Positions 20,508-30,769 of a stretch of 64,000 nucleotides of DNA are shown here, piece by piece. The stretch is taken from NCBI GenBank assembly GCA_000149225.2, contig CM000688.1:558001-622000 (forward strand), read 5' to 3'. The stretch's first letter is position 1; every line of letters begins with the position of its first letter. A program made the translations under genes and the position numbers. Source of the DNA: Lachancea kluyveri NRRL Y-12651. Its lineage: Eukaryota > Ascomycota > Saccharomycetes > Saccharomycetales > Saccharomycetaceae. The notes below the pieces were generated by a model, which made no database searches, was not told the DNA's origin, and saw nothing but the letters and a program-made list of their open reading frames with translations.

Positions 20508-23144
20508 CTAGAATTGGAAGGAGTTTGGCATGTTAAACGTAGGGTCGGCAAGGAAGTAACCGCCAAAATCAAAATCGTCGTTTTCCAGTATGTCTGAATC
20601 CAAGCGCGTGGTGCTACCTTCGCTGCCGGTCCCATCGTTTGGCGGGAAAAAGTCTCTGATTGGATCGTCTTTTGCTAATAAATCACTGAGCAATTGGTTG
20701 GGATCATTGCCCAACCCCAGCCAATCTCCGGGCTCTAAGGGACTCACAAACTCATCTACACTTGGCGTCTTGGATAGGTTATCATTCCGAGAGAAGGCAG
20801 TGGATGCATCATCGATAGGATGTATACTAGCCGCGACGTACTCGCTTTTGTTCACGGTGTCTCTCCTTAAAGATTTCAATCTAGGGATCAAAGAGGCAAT
20901 GTTCAACGCTTCCTGGCTTTGATCGCGATAAGAGTTGTACTTCTCGATGGCAAGTTTCAAGAAATGCATGGTTGCGAAAGCGATAACACTACATTTCAAC
21001 ATTTCTAAAGTCTTGTTCTGTTCAACAATATGCACCAAGGCATGAGTTGCATTGGTCATCAGTAACAGGTCGTCACGGGAAGATTCAGGTGCTTCCAAAG
21101 ACACACATAATAAAGTTAAAAATGCACTAAAGTAGGTGCACAGCACCTCCGAATACAACAGTTCATCATCGATGTGTAGCATGATGTACTCTGTCAGTTG
21201 AAGAATCTTGCGAGACGCGTAGAGACACTTTTCTGCTGGCGTGAAATTCCGAGACAAAGGGCTATCATGATCTGTACTTGCTGGTTTCGGTTTCCATGGA
21301 GATATCACAACAAAACGACACATAGACATTATGTTCAGATAGTACTCCAAATGCAGAGCCAAGATACGCGAGTGTACAGAAGAAGTCGTAATACCCGGTG
21401 ACCTGGCAGTATCGCCTAAAGGCAAGGCTGCTATTTGTTCTGGTAAATCGAATAGGGCCCGTAAATCTTCTGTTGGTTTTAGCAGAGGCGGTAAACCATT
21501 CTCCCACTCATCTAACAACCCCATTAATTTTCTAAGCCAATAATGGCGACGTTTCGAATCGTCGCACATGGCAACGCCGGATGAAAACAGATGAGTGTAA
21601 GCCTTACCTGAGAGCTGGTACAACTTATGCGAGTGATAGTTCAAGACAAAATCTAAACCGCCAAGGGTCTTTATCAGTTCAATAGTGTTCGAGTGAAGTA
21701 TGTCATACCAGTTCACCGGATGATGGAGCTCTATTATCTTTGTCATGTCGAATGGCTCACCTTGTAACAGCGAGGCAGAAATGTAATAGAAATCGATCTC
21801 GCTGAAAGTAGTGACGTCTTTCTCGTGAATCAACGAAGGTTTACCGGCTCTTAAAGTTATGTATCTGTCATACTTGTAACAGAACCACCAAGTTGTAAGG
21901 TGTCTTCTGAGTTCCTTGGGCTCCAAACCCAATAAATTTTCACGGCGATGCAATCCGATATCCTGAGCCAAACGAATCGCAGTAGCCAATATCATATAAA
22001 TCGACTGCGGAACTGGGGAAGCCTCCATATAGACACAAAGGAAAAAGACTGCTTGTATACACTTGATTGGATCATCGACAGGTTTGATGAATATCTGCTG
22101 GTAAAAGTAAACAGTCTTCAATAGCATGTTGTTTTCCACAAGGCCCCAGTCAACAGAGGTTCCATCCTCCCTGTACTTTTCAAAAGCTCCTGCCAAAAGG
22201 AAAATAGAGCTTAGAAGCATCGATTCAGATAAAGTTAACATTTCTTTATTCGTTCTTAGTTTCTCAAGAACCTCTAGGCATTCCTCGGTGGTGGTTATTG
22301 GTTTGTTAGGAAGGACACGTTCCATGAAAACTTTCCACAAAGACTCGCAAACTTCCCAGGAGGGGAAGTCACACATCGCCGAAGTTTGAACGGTATCAAA
22401 AAATTTGTTCAAACAAATCGTGTTATTGTTTTTCAGAGCAGCGTTTAACTTCAAGAGAGGTAGTATTGGCTCACTTTTGCCCTCCAAGTTGTGCCGCAAC
22501 CAACGCAAACCCTTTTTGCTGAATATGGAAAAGGAAGTGTGGGCACCTATGTAATTTTCAGTCTTGTTCTCTTGGATATGGCAATGAATAAAACTGATGT
22601 TTGTATCGGGATACTCGTCCAGGGATGTATCAGTGCAGGGAGGAGAGATACTATTGGTGTTGCACGCTTTTGAGGATGAAGGCGTCGATGAAAGGTTGGA
22701 CAGAGAGTCTGATTTGAGGGTGTCGGGTTCGTAGTCACAATCTGTGTCGTCATCGGTACAATCGCTATCCTCATCGCCTTCCACTTCATATGGCTCGTGG
22801 CTACCGTCATAGTCTGCTTCCGCTTCGCCTACACTCTGATTGCCCTTTGAGTAATAGGCAGACGACGGAGATAAGCCTTCTTTCCCGACAATTTTATCCG
22901 TAATACCTATCAGCAAGTTTTCCAAGGTGCTTAGCCTGGATGATAAATTGTCCAGCAGTTTTCTGTTAGAAACCCTTGTCGAAGCTGGTTTGCGCTTCTT
23001 GATGGTATGTGTATAAGTGCAAGGACAACCGTATTTCAAACAATTGGAGCAGGTTTGTTCGCCATTACATTTTATTTTTTTTGATCTGCAGCTATCACAA
23101 GCTTTGGAAACACGTCTGCGTGAGTGCAAATTTTGCTCCGACAT
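20508..23144 (-). CDS. Zn2Cys6 fungal-type transcription factor
   Basis: An 878-residue putative nuclear regulator. The binuclear zinc cluster is at residues 16-42 (cysteines 16, 19, 26, 32, 35, 42: CX2CX6CX5CX2CX6C, with an extra Cys at 40). A basic linker and a leucine-rich coiled coil follow (about 58-85, LLDNLSSRLSTLENLL), suggesting dimerisation. After an acidic Ser/Asp stretch comes a fungal-trans-type middle region (about 225-560, with AIRLAQDIGLHR and LRRHLTTWWFCYKYDR). The C terminus is acidic with aromatic residues (DDFDFGGYFLADPTF) and is a likely activation domain. The gene is divergent from the ADP/ATP carrier gene. No Zn2Cys6 gene lies beside PET9 or AAC3 in S. cerevisiae, so it was lost or moved there. 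I cannot assign a specific ortholog. Confidence 0.9.
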   Translation of the reverse strand: MSEQNLHSRRRVSKACDSCRSKKIKCNGEQTCSNCLKYGCPCTYTHTIKKRKPASTRVSNRKLLDNLSSRLSTLENLLIGITDKIVGKEGLSPSSAYYSKGNQSVGEAEADYDGSHEPYEVEGDEDSDCTDDDTDCDYEPDTLKSDSLSNLSSTPSSSKACNTNSISPPCTDTSLDEYPDTNISFIHCHIQENKTENYIGAHTSFSIFSKKGLRWLRHNLEGKSEPILPLLKLNAALKNNNTICLNKFFDTVQTSAMCDFPSWEVCESLWKVFMERVLPNKPITTTEECLEVLEKLRTNKEMLTLSESMLLSSIFLLAGAFEKYREDGTSVDWGLVENNMLLKTVYFYQQIFIKPVDDPIKCIQAVFFLCVYMEASPVPQSIYMILATAIRLAQDIGLHRRENLLGLEPKELRRHLTTWWFCYKYDRYITLRAGKPSLIHEKDVTTFSEIDFYYISASLLQGEPFDMTKIIELHHPVNWYDILHSNTIELIKTLGGLDFVLNYHSHKLYQLSGKAYTHLFSSGVAMCDDSKRRHYWLRKLMGLLDEWENGLPPLLKPTEDLRALFDLPEQIAALPLGDTARSPGITTSSVHSRILALHLEYYLNIMSMCRFVVISPWKPKPASTDHDSPLSRNFTPAEKCLYASRKILQLTEYIMLHIDDELLYSEVLCTYFSAFLTLLCVSLEAPESSRDDLLLMTNATHALVHIVEQNKTLEMLKCSVIAFATMHFLKLAIEKYNSYRDQSQEALNIASLIPRLKSLRRDTVNKSEYVAASIHPIDDASTAFSRNDNLSKTPSVDEFVSPLEPGDWLGLGNDPNQLLSDLLAKDDPIRDFFPPNDGTGSEGSTTRLDSDILENDDFDFGGYFLADPTFNMPNSFQF

Positions 23145-23985
23145 CCTTCAATGTATTCTGATTCTGTTTAGCAAAGCTTGGGGTCTATTTGAGTGAACAC
23201 TAGTCTAAGGTCTTGGCTTTCTTTTCTTTTCTTTCCTTCTTTCTTGGCCGTGCTTATTGAGGAAGTAACCCTAAAGTATTTTGATATAGGTGCACTGGAA
23301 ACGTAGTATATATACAGACCCCTTCGTAACACTGAAAAATCAATACGAAACGGAAAACGGGAATAGAGAGAACAAAAAAAAATAAAAGACGGAGACGCCA
23401 GGGGAGAGGCACTAGAAAGACCCTTCATGAGCCTCTTTAACTATAAACTTATAAGCGTTAATAGGCTTAGACTACGCGTGGAATTTACGGCAACCAATTG
23501 GTCATGTTCTCGGAACTCGGATGGTTAATTCTCTTCCATTAGTCATCAATCACGACAATTGATTTAAGCTTCTCGAATATAATGCTACTACATCCAGGAC
23601 TCTCAAATATAAAGGGATCAGGTATAAGCGTCAGCGTGACATGCATCTGCCGAGAATCTTAAGCTTAAGCTGCACCTAGTGGGTGCATACGACACAACTG
23701 AAGCACACGTTCATCAAGCAGGACGATATAACAAAGCTCCTTGCCGTTTCTTGTTGAAAAAAAGGGAAGAGCAGCGATTGCAAGTCTGTACAATTGAAGT
23801 ATTCTGGGTGTACGGGATACGCAAGTCTTGGGAGGTCTCCTTATATATATTTTCTCCTGGAGAGAAACCTGAGGTTGCCTAACAACGAGCTCCAGATCTA
23901 CGAAAAAGCGTAGAACAACTTAGCAAGACACAGAAACGCCGGGACATTTAACACGGGACATGCCATGCTCACTTCAACCTTCTAT

Positions 23986-24003
23986 CGGAAACTTCTATTT
24001 CCG
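23986..24003. promoter_or_regulatory. CGG-N12-CCG dyad between the Zn2Cys6 gene and AAC
   Basis: CGGAAA-CTTCTA-TTTCCG, a perfect 6+6 dyad with inverted CGG triplets. Zn2Cys6 dimers bind such paired triplets. Ownership by the neighbouring factor is inference. Confidence 0.5.
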
Positions 24004-24417
24004 TAAGCAAAACATCTGGCTGTGGCTGTCGCACTTTTATTTTTCCGGTTTACGGCAAGCTTCCCCAGATTTCATTCGCGCATGGCAATCCCGCCTGCCG
24101 AAAAATGGTAAAGAAGAGCCGTTCATGCAAAAGCAAACAAGCAAGGCCGGAGTGAAATTGTTTGCTCCACAGGTAGCAGTCCGTTCGGACAGCTCAAGCG
24201 CCCGCCCACGCATGTAATGTGTGGTTCAACGAAACGGCCGGCAATCTCCAGTTTATCTCGTGTGTGTATACTCCATATCCCGGAGCTTTGCTCGGTGTAC
24301 TGTGTGCCATACACTTTAAACGCACCGCAAAAACCACGAAAGGAGGATATTGCAGAATGTTATTCGTATGAAGGTACTTGTATTTATGTACAATGTATCG
24401 GCCGTGTTTGTCCTCAG

Positions 24418-24422
24418 CCAAT
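24418..24422 (+). promoter_or_regulatory. CCAAT box upstream of the ADP/ATP carrier
   Basis: CCAATCA, the core recognised by the Hap2/3/4/5 complex that activates respiratory genes, 253 bp before the ATG. Confidence 0.5.
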
Positions 24423-24674
24423 CAGGTTGCTTCATTTGCGTTCGTTCGGCGTAGTCGGCCCAGAAAGAGCTGGAGGCGAGGCATCCGAACACCACATATC
24501 GTAGCACACGTAAAATTTTTCCTTCCCCTTCGTTTCTTTTAGACGGTCGCCGTCACCCATCGAATATATAAGGATCCAGGTTTTCCTTGTCTTTGCTCCA
24601 AGTTTACTCCTCCCTGTAGTTCTTGCAGTTTTAGAACAAACCATCACAGTTTCCTGTAGATAATAATAGTTACA

Positions 24675-25589
24675 ATGGCCGAAAAGAAGCAATCCAACTT
24701 CGCTATCGACTTTTTGATGGGTGGTGTCTCTGCCGCCGTCTCCAAGACTGCTGCTGCTCCAATTGAAAGAGTCAAGTTGTTGATTCAAAACCAAGATGAA
24801 ATGATCAAGCAAGGTTCTTTGGACAGACGTTACAACGGTATTGTTGACTGTTTCAAGAGAACTTCTGAAGCTGAAGGTGTTGTTTCTTTCTGGAGAGGTA
24901 ACACTGCTAACGTTATCCGTTACTTCCCAACCCAAGCTTTGAACTTTGCCTTCAAGGACAAGATCAAGGCTATGTTTGGTTTCAAGAAGGAAGAAGGTTA
25001 CGCTAAGTGGTTTGCTGGTAACTTGGCTTCCGGTGGTCTAGCTGGTGGTTTGTCTTTGATGTTTGTCTACTCTTTGGATTACGCCAGAACCAGATTGGCT
25101 GCTGACTCCAAGTCCGCCAAGAAGGGTGGTGAACGTCAATTCAACGGTTTAGTTGATGTCTACAAGAAGACCTTGGCTTCCGATGGTGTTGCTGGTTTGT
25201 ACAGAGGTTTCTTGCCATCTGTCGTTGGTATCGTTGTCTACAGAGGTTTGTACTTCGGTTTGTATGACTCTTTGAAGCCATTGTTGTTGACTGGTACTTT
25301 GGAAGGTTCTTTCTTTGCCTCTTTCTTGTTGGGTTGGGCCGTCACCACTGGTGCTTCCACCGCTTCCTACCCATTGGACACCGTTAGAAGAAGAATGATG
25401 ATGACTTCCGGTCAAGCCGTCAAGTACGACGGTGCCTTTGACGCTTTCAGAAAGATTGTTGCTGCTGAAGGTATCAAGTCCTTGTTCAAGGGTTGTGGTG
25501 CTAACATCTTGAGAGGTGTGGCCGGTGCCGGTGTCATTTCCATGTATGACCAATTGCAAATGATCTTGTTCGGTAAGAAGTTCAAATAA
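24675..25589 (+). CDS. PET9: Mitochondrial ADP/ATP carrier (AAC2/PET9-AAC3 ortholog)
   Basis: A 304-residue carrier of the inner mitochondrial membrane exchanging cytosolic ADP for matrix ATP. It has three repeats of about 100 residues and six membrane helices, each repeat with the Px[DE]xx[KR] signature (PIERVK, SLDYAR, PLDTVR). The hallmark RRRMMM of ADP/ATP carriers is present at about 237-242. Codon use is extremely biased toward the preferred yeast set, as expected for an abundant protein. It represents the single ancestor-type gene of the S. cerevisiae pair PET9/AAC2 (YBL030C) and AAC3 (YBR085W), whose neighbours both surround it here. Confidence 0.97.
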   Translation: MAEKKQSNFAIDFLMGGVSAAVSKTAAAPIERVKLLIQNQDEMIKQGSLDRRYNGIVDCFKRTSEAEGVVSFWRGNTANVIRYFPTQALNFAFKDKIKAMFGFKKEEGYAKWFAGNLASGGLAGGLSLMFVYSLDYARTRLAADSKSAKKGGERQFNGLVDVYKKTLASDGVAGLYRGFLPSVVGIVVYRGLYFGLYDSLKPLLLTGTLEGSFFASFLLGWAVTTGASTASYPLDTVRRRMMMTSGQAVKYDGAFDAFRKIVAAEGIKSLFKGCGANILRGVAGAGVISMYDQLQMILFGKKFK

Positions 25590-26988
25590 GCAAATCCATT
25601 CCCTCGCTAACTAAGGAATGATTATGTCTTGTATTCTTAACGTTAACGATTTTATAAAGTGCTATTATTCATGATTTATAGTAAATAGTCTTATTACTTA
25701 CTAAAAGAGAACTTTTGAAATAATTTCTTTTGTGTGGTGTGGTGTGCGAGGAGTGCCACCAAGTGTATCCTATACATAGGAGAAGAGCTAACGGTAAAAC
25801 GGAACTCATCCTTCAGAACTGTCTGCTGCTCATTGCACGTAGCGATATGCCCTTACAAACGCATCGTTATCTCGTTTTACCGCTCAGAGATCCGACCTTG
25901 CTTTCCCACTGGCTATAAGTGGTTGCCTTTTGTTTATCTTCATGCTTGCCCACACCCATGTGGTTAAACAGTCGAGAGTTCCATACGCGTGAAAACTATG
26001 ACCTGTTGACTATACCCTTGGTTTGTCAAGTTAGAGTAGCGATGGTCACCCAAAATGTAACAAAATGGGTTTCGTAAGCTAAAACGATATGCGTAGTAGA
26101 CATCCTTGTCCAATCTTCAATCTATCTGCTTCTCAAAAAAAAAAAAAAAAAAAAAGGCAACTAGCGTCCTATGCAGATACCGTAGATCTAGTTCGGTTTT
26201 TTTATCCTTCCAAGAACGCAGTACTCTATTTTATCAAGCCAGGCTTGAACCGACGCTGGCGGCTAATTGTTCAGCAAGCACCCTTAACACACTATTACAC
26301 AAGTGTGTAGCTCGCATGAGGAGCGATATAGAGGTGAAAGAACACCTCTTCACATGGTTTAATATCTTCTTACTTGGTCACCTTTTACACCCGCGCCATG
26401 TGGATCGGTGAACTACTTCTGTATAGAGTATCCCCTAATCCTAGATAAAATAATAGGGTAAGAAAATGAGACGCGGATAGATAAACCAAGTAAGCAATCA
26501 CTATTTTTTTTTATAGAAGACGTGACACTCTTTACTCTTGATGTTTTTTTATAACTACAGTCCTAAGTCCCTACTTTCAAGACTCTTGTAATTTCGTTTT
26601 TCAGCTTGTTGAACTGTTTAAATCACACATGATAATACATAAACATGAAGCGAGAATTACAATCTGCCGGAGGGAGGATCAACATATTCAGTTTTACAAT
26701 GCAGAACGTCTTTAAAGCCTAAATGAGTTTTTAATATAAATGGTATCCTAGACAGAGAGAGAGAGGGAAAAAAAAAACAAAAAAAAAAAAAAAAAGGAAA
26801 ATAGAAAGTACAATCTACTCTATTAAGCAAAGACATCACTTCCAATAGGTGTGCCAAAGGACACAGTGATTTTTCTTTGTTTGAATGATGGATGTCTTGA
26901 AACACTAAGCTGTGATTATTTTAAGGAGGTGTGCTGAGACCAAACTTTTTTTTTTTTTTTGACTGTGAGTCCAAAAGTTGTCAGCTCT
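25590..26988. other. Convergent intergenic region AAC/SHE1
   Basis: 1.4 kb with no credible gene. It contains an A-tract at about 26137-26155, two neighbouring perfect 7-bp hairpins (26287-26308 and 26330-26349), and several A/T tracts near the SHE1 3' end (26765-26800 and 26946-26960). A B-box-like string on the minus strand near 26245 has no matching A box or acceptor stem. Confidence 0.4.
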
Positions 26989-28122
26989 TTACCGCCATGT
27001 AGGTTTACCCATGCTTGTGCTTCTAGGTAGCTTGACCTTCTCAGTGGCAAGTGCACCCATTGTTTTTGATCTTGGGAGAGAGGAATTCAATGAACCGCTA
27101 GTTCTCGATCTAAGGAGATACGCACCGTTGGAAGTTTTTGGTACGTTTGAGTCAATAGACAAGTTTTTCATTGTCTGCGACTTTTTCAGTTTGTTATCGG
27201 AAAGTTTGTTTGAAGAAGTGGATCGAGAGACCGTAGAAGTTTGGTATAGCCTTTCAAAAACCGACACAGATCCCACTGTTTTTCTCTGTGTGGGTGCCGT
27301 TACAGGTGTATCATCATCGTTCATAGAAGGCATTATTTGGTCGTTATTTTTTGAGTTAAACGTCTGTGGTATTGTAACGTTAGAAGGCTCCCTTTTTGAA
27401 ACGGTATTTTTTTTCAAATTTGCAAAAATTGCACCTGGTTTGCTCTGCCTGTTGATAGATGTAAAAGTTGGCTTTGCAAAAGTTGGTTGCTGCAAGGTGG
27501 GATCGTAATTGTAAATACAATTGTTGTTTGTAATACGAGCGATACCATTTCTACCCGTTAGAGGGGTATCCCTGATACTGCTTCTACGCCTATCCCTTGG
27601 ATTTGCAATGTTCACCCTTAACCTTCGTATCCTTCGTGTGATATCTGTAACAGGGCTGCTTAAAAACGAATCACTTTCTCGTGCTTTGCCCTGCGAGTCT
27701 TTAAGGCGCTTAGTCGAAGTGACGATTTCTTGTTGCATATGTCTTTTTGGTGTAGAAAGGTTTGCCTGCTCCTCCTCTTCTTCTTCTTCATTTTCCTTTA
27801 CCATTTCCGCCCTTGTTACATCTGTTGTGGCATTACTGTATTTAACCAGCCTTTTTTTAGCAGCGTAGTGTGTATCCAGAGACTCCATCGAATTGAAATC
27901 ATGCTGATGTACCGATGAAAACCTGTTGGAGCTAAAGTTTTGATCCATCGGCACTAACGTATTTCTCAACTGTTCAAACTTTGCATGTGCCCTGGAATCA
28001 AGTTCGTCTAGTACGGAGTTTCCCAGTCTCTTCGAGACCCCCAAAGCGTCTATAATGTCGTTATGCGAAGTGGTCATTACAGGTGGCGGGATGTTTTCCT
28101 TATTGACATTGACCAAATCCAT
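26989..28122 (-). CDS. SHE1: She1-like mitotic spindle/microtubule-associated protein
   Basis: A 377-residue, basic, low-complexity protein. In S. cerevisiae She1 binds microtubules and restrains dynein to help spindle orientation. The N terminus has a KENIPPP string. Basic Ser/Thr-Pro stretches follow (RRIRRLRVNIANPRDRRRSS), and the C terminus has repeated Lys/Arg-Ser-x-Thr-Met/Leu elements (KKSQTMKNL, PRSKTMGAL, PRSTSMG), all compatible with phospho-regulated microtubule binding. It is a little longer than S. cerevisiae She1 (338). Sequence identity is hard to see by eye; the call depends on its place between the ADP/ATP carrier and HEK2, the order of YBL030C-YBL031W-YBL032W. Confidence 0.75.
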   Translation of the reverse strand: MDLVNVNKENIPPPVMTTSHNDIIDALGVSKRLGNSVLDELDSRAHAKFEQLRNTLVPMDQNFSSNRFSSVHQHDFNSMESLDTHYAAKKRLVKYSNATTDVTRAEMVKENEEEEEEEQANLSTPKRHMQQEIVTSTKRLKDSQGKARESDSFLSSPVTDITRRIRRLRVNIANPRDRRRSSIRDTPLTGRNGIARITNNNCIYNYDPTLQQPTFAKPTFTSINRQSKPGAIFANLKKNTVSKREPSNVTIPQTFNSKNNDQIMPSMNDDDTPVTAPTQRKTVGSVSVFERLYQTSTVSRSTSSNKLSDNKLKKSQTMKNLSIDSNVPKTSNGAYLLRSRTSGSLNSSLPRSKTMGALATEKVKLPRSTSMGKPTWR

Positions 28123-28594
28123 ATGCCTGTGTATTGGTATCAGTAGTCCTACTATTACGAATTCCTCTATAAAACGAGTGAGATGGTTAAGAATTTGACA
28201 ATGTTTTCATATTCCTTGATCGGGAGATCACTACAGACGAAACGTTTTCGTGCATATACGTTGTCTTTCCTCCTTCCTTTCCGATAAGGTAAATACCTCT
28301 GCATACGTATGTTTTTTATTTTCATTTTTATTTTTATTTTTTTTTCGTGTGTGTGGATTTAAAAGTAATGTTACACTTAGATACAGTCAACATATATATC
28401 TATACATATATATGCATGTATATATACATATAGAAGAGGAAGCGTACGTAGGTAGCAAAAACAAGAAGTGTTTGAGGAGGAAGAGGGAGAGGGAGAGGGA
28501 GGAAAAGGAGTGGATATAGTGAGGATAGAAATTAAAAAAAAAGGAAAAAAGAAAAACAAGTGAAGAGGGATGAAGCAGAAGTATATCGTTCGAT
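28123..28594. promoter_or_regulatory. SHE1 promoter / HEK2 3' region
   Basis: 472 bp. A 45-bp TATATA-rich stretch (about 28389-28432) fits a 3'-end efficiency element for HEK2 or a TATA region for SHE1. Purine repeats (AGAGGG/GAGGA) follow up to the HEK2 stop. Nothing else seen. Confidence 0.4.
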
Positions 28595-29557
28595 CTATTC
28601 CTTCGCTTGTCTTTCCTCGCGTCTTTCCATTTCCGCTTTCAAATTCTTTAAAAGCATAGACTCTGCCAGTTTGACGTTTCTCTGATCATCGCTAGTGATG
28701 GTGAACTCCCTGTCTCCCTGAGAGTTCGGCTCTGTACCAACGACGATCTTTGTCTTGGTGTATTTCCTTAAGTTTGCAATTCTATTACCGCCGTGACCTA
28801 ACAGGGCACCGACGAAATCAGAAGGAATCGCCACTACTTGCACGGCAGGTACATTGGTAGAAGTGGATGATGGGTCTTCAGCACTGGCGGGCGTCGAACT
28901 TGCATGCGGGTAATACCTCTTCTCAGGTTGGACTTTGATATCGATTTCGTTCAACAGAATTTCGCTGATTTCTACCAGACAATTGGTGATACTTCCGGGG
29001 AAACCTTGGATTTCTAAAACACGGTCATTGCTGTCTGGTAGGAAATTTTTAGACGCGACGATTTTAACCCCATGCTTGTCAATCAAGGATTTGATTTTTT
29101 TACCTTGCACGCCAATGATGGAGGAGACTTGGCTGTTGGTGACAATCAGTCTCAGGTTACCAATATGTTTAATGCTCTCTAGATCTTTAATTTCTTGGGG
29201 TGATGGAGGAGGTAGCATGAAGTTTAAAAGCTTGTACACATGATGTTCTTCTTCTTCAGGACGAGATCGGTTCAAAACTTCCATAACATCGCCAATGGCA
29301 TGACACACACTAGTGATGTCGCCAGCACAGCTCAAAATTCTGTCAGAGCAACCCTTTTCCTTTGGAGAAATACCTATCTTGACGTTGTTCTTAACGCGGA
29401 TATCCTGAATGGTAGAGCCTTGTTGTCCAATAACGCTTCCGGCCTCTCTAAGAGAAAGCAAGATACGATGATTAATGGTTGGCTTTGTTGTCGTTGTGGC
29501 CGCAGCCGCGGCCGTAGTTTCGGAAGTAGTTGTTGCCGTTGCCGTTGCTTCTGACAT
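28595..29557 (-). CDS. HEK2: Hek2/Khd1, three-KH-domain RNA-binding protein
   Basis: A 320-residue hnRNP-K-like protein that binds mRNAs such as ASH1 and controls their localisation and translation, and is also implicated in telomere chromatin. There are three KH domains: about 28-95 (GQQG loop, LLSLREAGSVIG), 133-200 (GVQG, LIVTNSQVSSIIG) and 240-305 (GHGG, VVAIPSDFVGALLG). A Thr/Ala-rich N terminus and a short Glu/Arg tail flank them. It is shorter than S. cerevisiae Hek2 (381), which has longer linkers. The SHE1-HEK2-RIB1 order is as in S. cerevisiae. Confidence 0.93.
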   Translation of the reverse strand: MSEATATATTTSETTAAAAATTTTKPTINHRILLSLREAGSVIGQQGSTIQDIRVKNNVKIGISPKEKGCSDRILSCAGDITSVCHAIGDVMEVLNRSRPEEEEHHVYKLLNFMLPPPSPQEIKDLESIKHIGNLRLIVTNSQVSSIIGVQGKKIKSLIDKHGVKIVASKNFLPDSNDRVLEIQGFPGSITNCLVEISEILLNEIDIKVQPEKRYYPHASSTPASAEDPSSTSTNVPAVQVVAIPSDFVGALLGHGGNRIANLRKYTKTKIVVGTEPNSQGDREFTITSDDQRNVKLAESMLLKNLKAEMERREERQAKE

Positions 29558-30769
29558 TTGTTACCTATAAGACTTTCTCTAATCAAAGTGTTTGCTGACC
29601 GATGGTACTATGCAAGGGGGGGGGGGGGATATGTTTTGTCGTCCGAAGTCCACGTTATTTTTTCTTCTTCTTTCCTGCTGGCATGGATCACGCTCGTACA
29701 TAAGTACTAGTTGTTTCCCACTCAGATGAGAAAAGCCACGAAGGCGATTCCATACAAAACCTTTAAACGGGTTTAAGCAAGAAGCCAGCTTACAGACTAC
29801 GAACTCTTTATTTTATTTTATTTTATTTTTTTTTTTAATAAAAGAGAAAAAAGCAGCACCCGGTAGTCGAACCAAATAAACGTGCGAAATGGGGAGTGTT
29901 TGCAGCAAACATTCGATCACGTGGCACACACGGGGAGGGCAATGAAAATGGAGCAGATAGCCTCACGCGTACACGATGATCTAGCACCACCCACCTCGTC
30001 TTCTCCAAGTCCCGTCAGCGGCTAATGGAGGGAAATAATAGGGTCATCTACCACAGGAGAAGAACGAACTGTCTCCAAAGTTATAGCAACTGGAAAAAGG
30101 AGAAATTTGAATGAGGAGCAAAACACCATCACAACAGCTAGTCACGTTCTCCTCAAGCATGTTATCTATCCTCTGTTTATTATTTTTTATCTGGACCGGT
30201 CGCTTGTCTTTTTGATGACGAAGGTAAATTGTTTTGTATTTTGCCTTTTTTTTTATATCCTATTTTATTTTTATGTTCATGTTCATGTTCATGTTCACCA
30301 AGGTTATCCCAAGATATGGATTCCAAAACATAGTCAACATTTCGACATGTTGTGGCAGTGGGATACGCTGAGTTTCAAGGTTTCTTACTTCCACCCGAAC
30401 AAGAACGTCCGCAGAGCTGAGCCGTTCAAAAGTCACGAGGGAAAAAAAATCTCCGTTTCGGAAACATCCATACCCGTCTAAAACGATACACACAAGCCAC
30501 AGGCCGTTTACCCGCAAGAAATTCCTTTTGCCAGCCGCCAGAACCCATGCACATTGTACGGGCCTTTCTTTTTCGTCTCACACATTATGTGTTCTTTTGA
30601 CAAACGAGACGGGAAAGAAGTAGAAAAATTTCAAATGCCTTAGTCATGCCTGTCGGGTGGAGCTCCATTTGACTTAAAAAAAAAAGAGGCCAAGCAAAAA
30701 CGACAACTCGCTTGGAAACTACACACACCTGACTCGGAAGCAAACTACCGTTACAAGACATACATCGCC
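29558..30769. promoter_or_regulatory. Divergent promoter region HEK2 / RIB1
   Basis: 1.2 kb. It contains a G13 run (29616-29628) close to HEK2, a TTATT-type repeat near 29808-29840, four TGTTCA hexamers in tandem (30274-30297) and a Reb1-type TTACCCG (30508-30514) 260 bp upstream of RIB1. A 124-codon frame at 30107-30481 starts with TTG and includes the hexamer repeat; I do not regard it as a gene. Confidence 0.5.

Larger units (their letters stand above)
23145..24674. promoter_or_regulatory. Divergent promoter region, Zn2Cys6 factor / ADP-ATP carrier
   Basis: 1.53 kb. A perfect dyad CGGAAA-N6-TTTCCG lies at 23986-24003, which equals CGG-N12-CCG and is the kind of site Zn2Cys6 dimers bind. 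A CCAAT box (24418-24422, Hap2/3/4/5 type) lies 250 bp and a TATA element (TATATAAG, 24565-24572) about 105 bp upstream of the carrier ATG. A TATATATA stretch near 23308 may serve the Zn2Cys6 gene. No credible ORF. Confidence 0.6.

Noticed and set aside
26235-26262. Minus-strand GGTTCAAGCC resembling a tRNA B box
   Set aside because: A T-arm can be drawn, but no A box or acceptor partner exists at the right distance.
26978-27508. 176-codon plus-strand ORF with a signal-like start
   Set aside because: Entirely antisense to SHE1. Its hydrophobic pattern comes from the Lys/Ser/Thr codons of the real gene.
29862-29880. B-box-like GGTTCGACTAC on the minus strand
   Set aside because: The T-stem does not pair and there is no A box or acceptor stem, so not a tRNA gene.
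30107-30481. 124-codon ORF in the HEK2/RIB1 spacer
   Set aside because: It starts with TTG and part of it is the TGTTCA hexamer repeat. No family resemblance.
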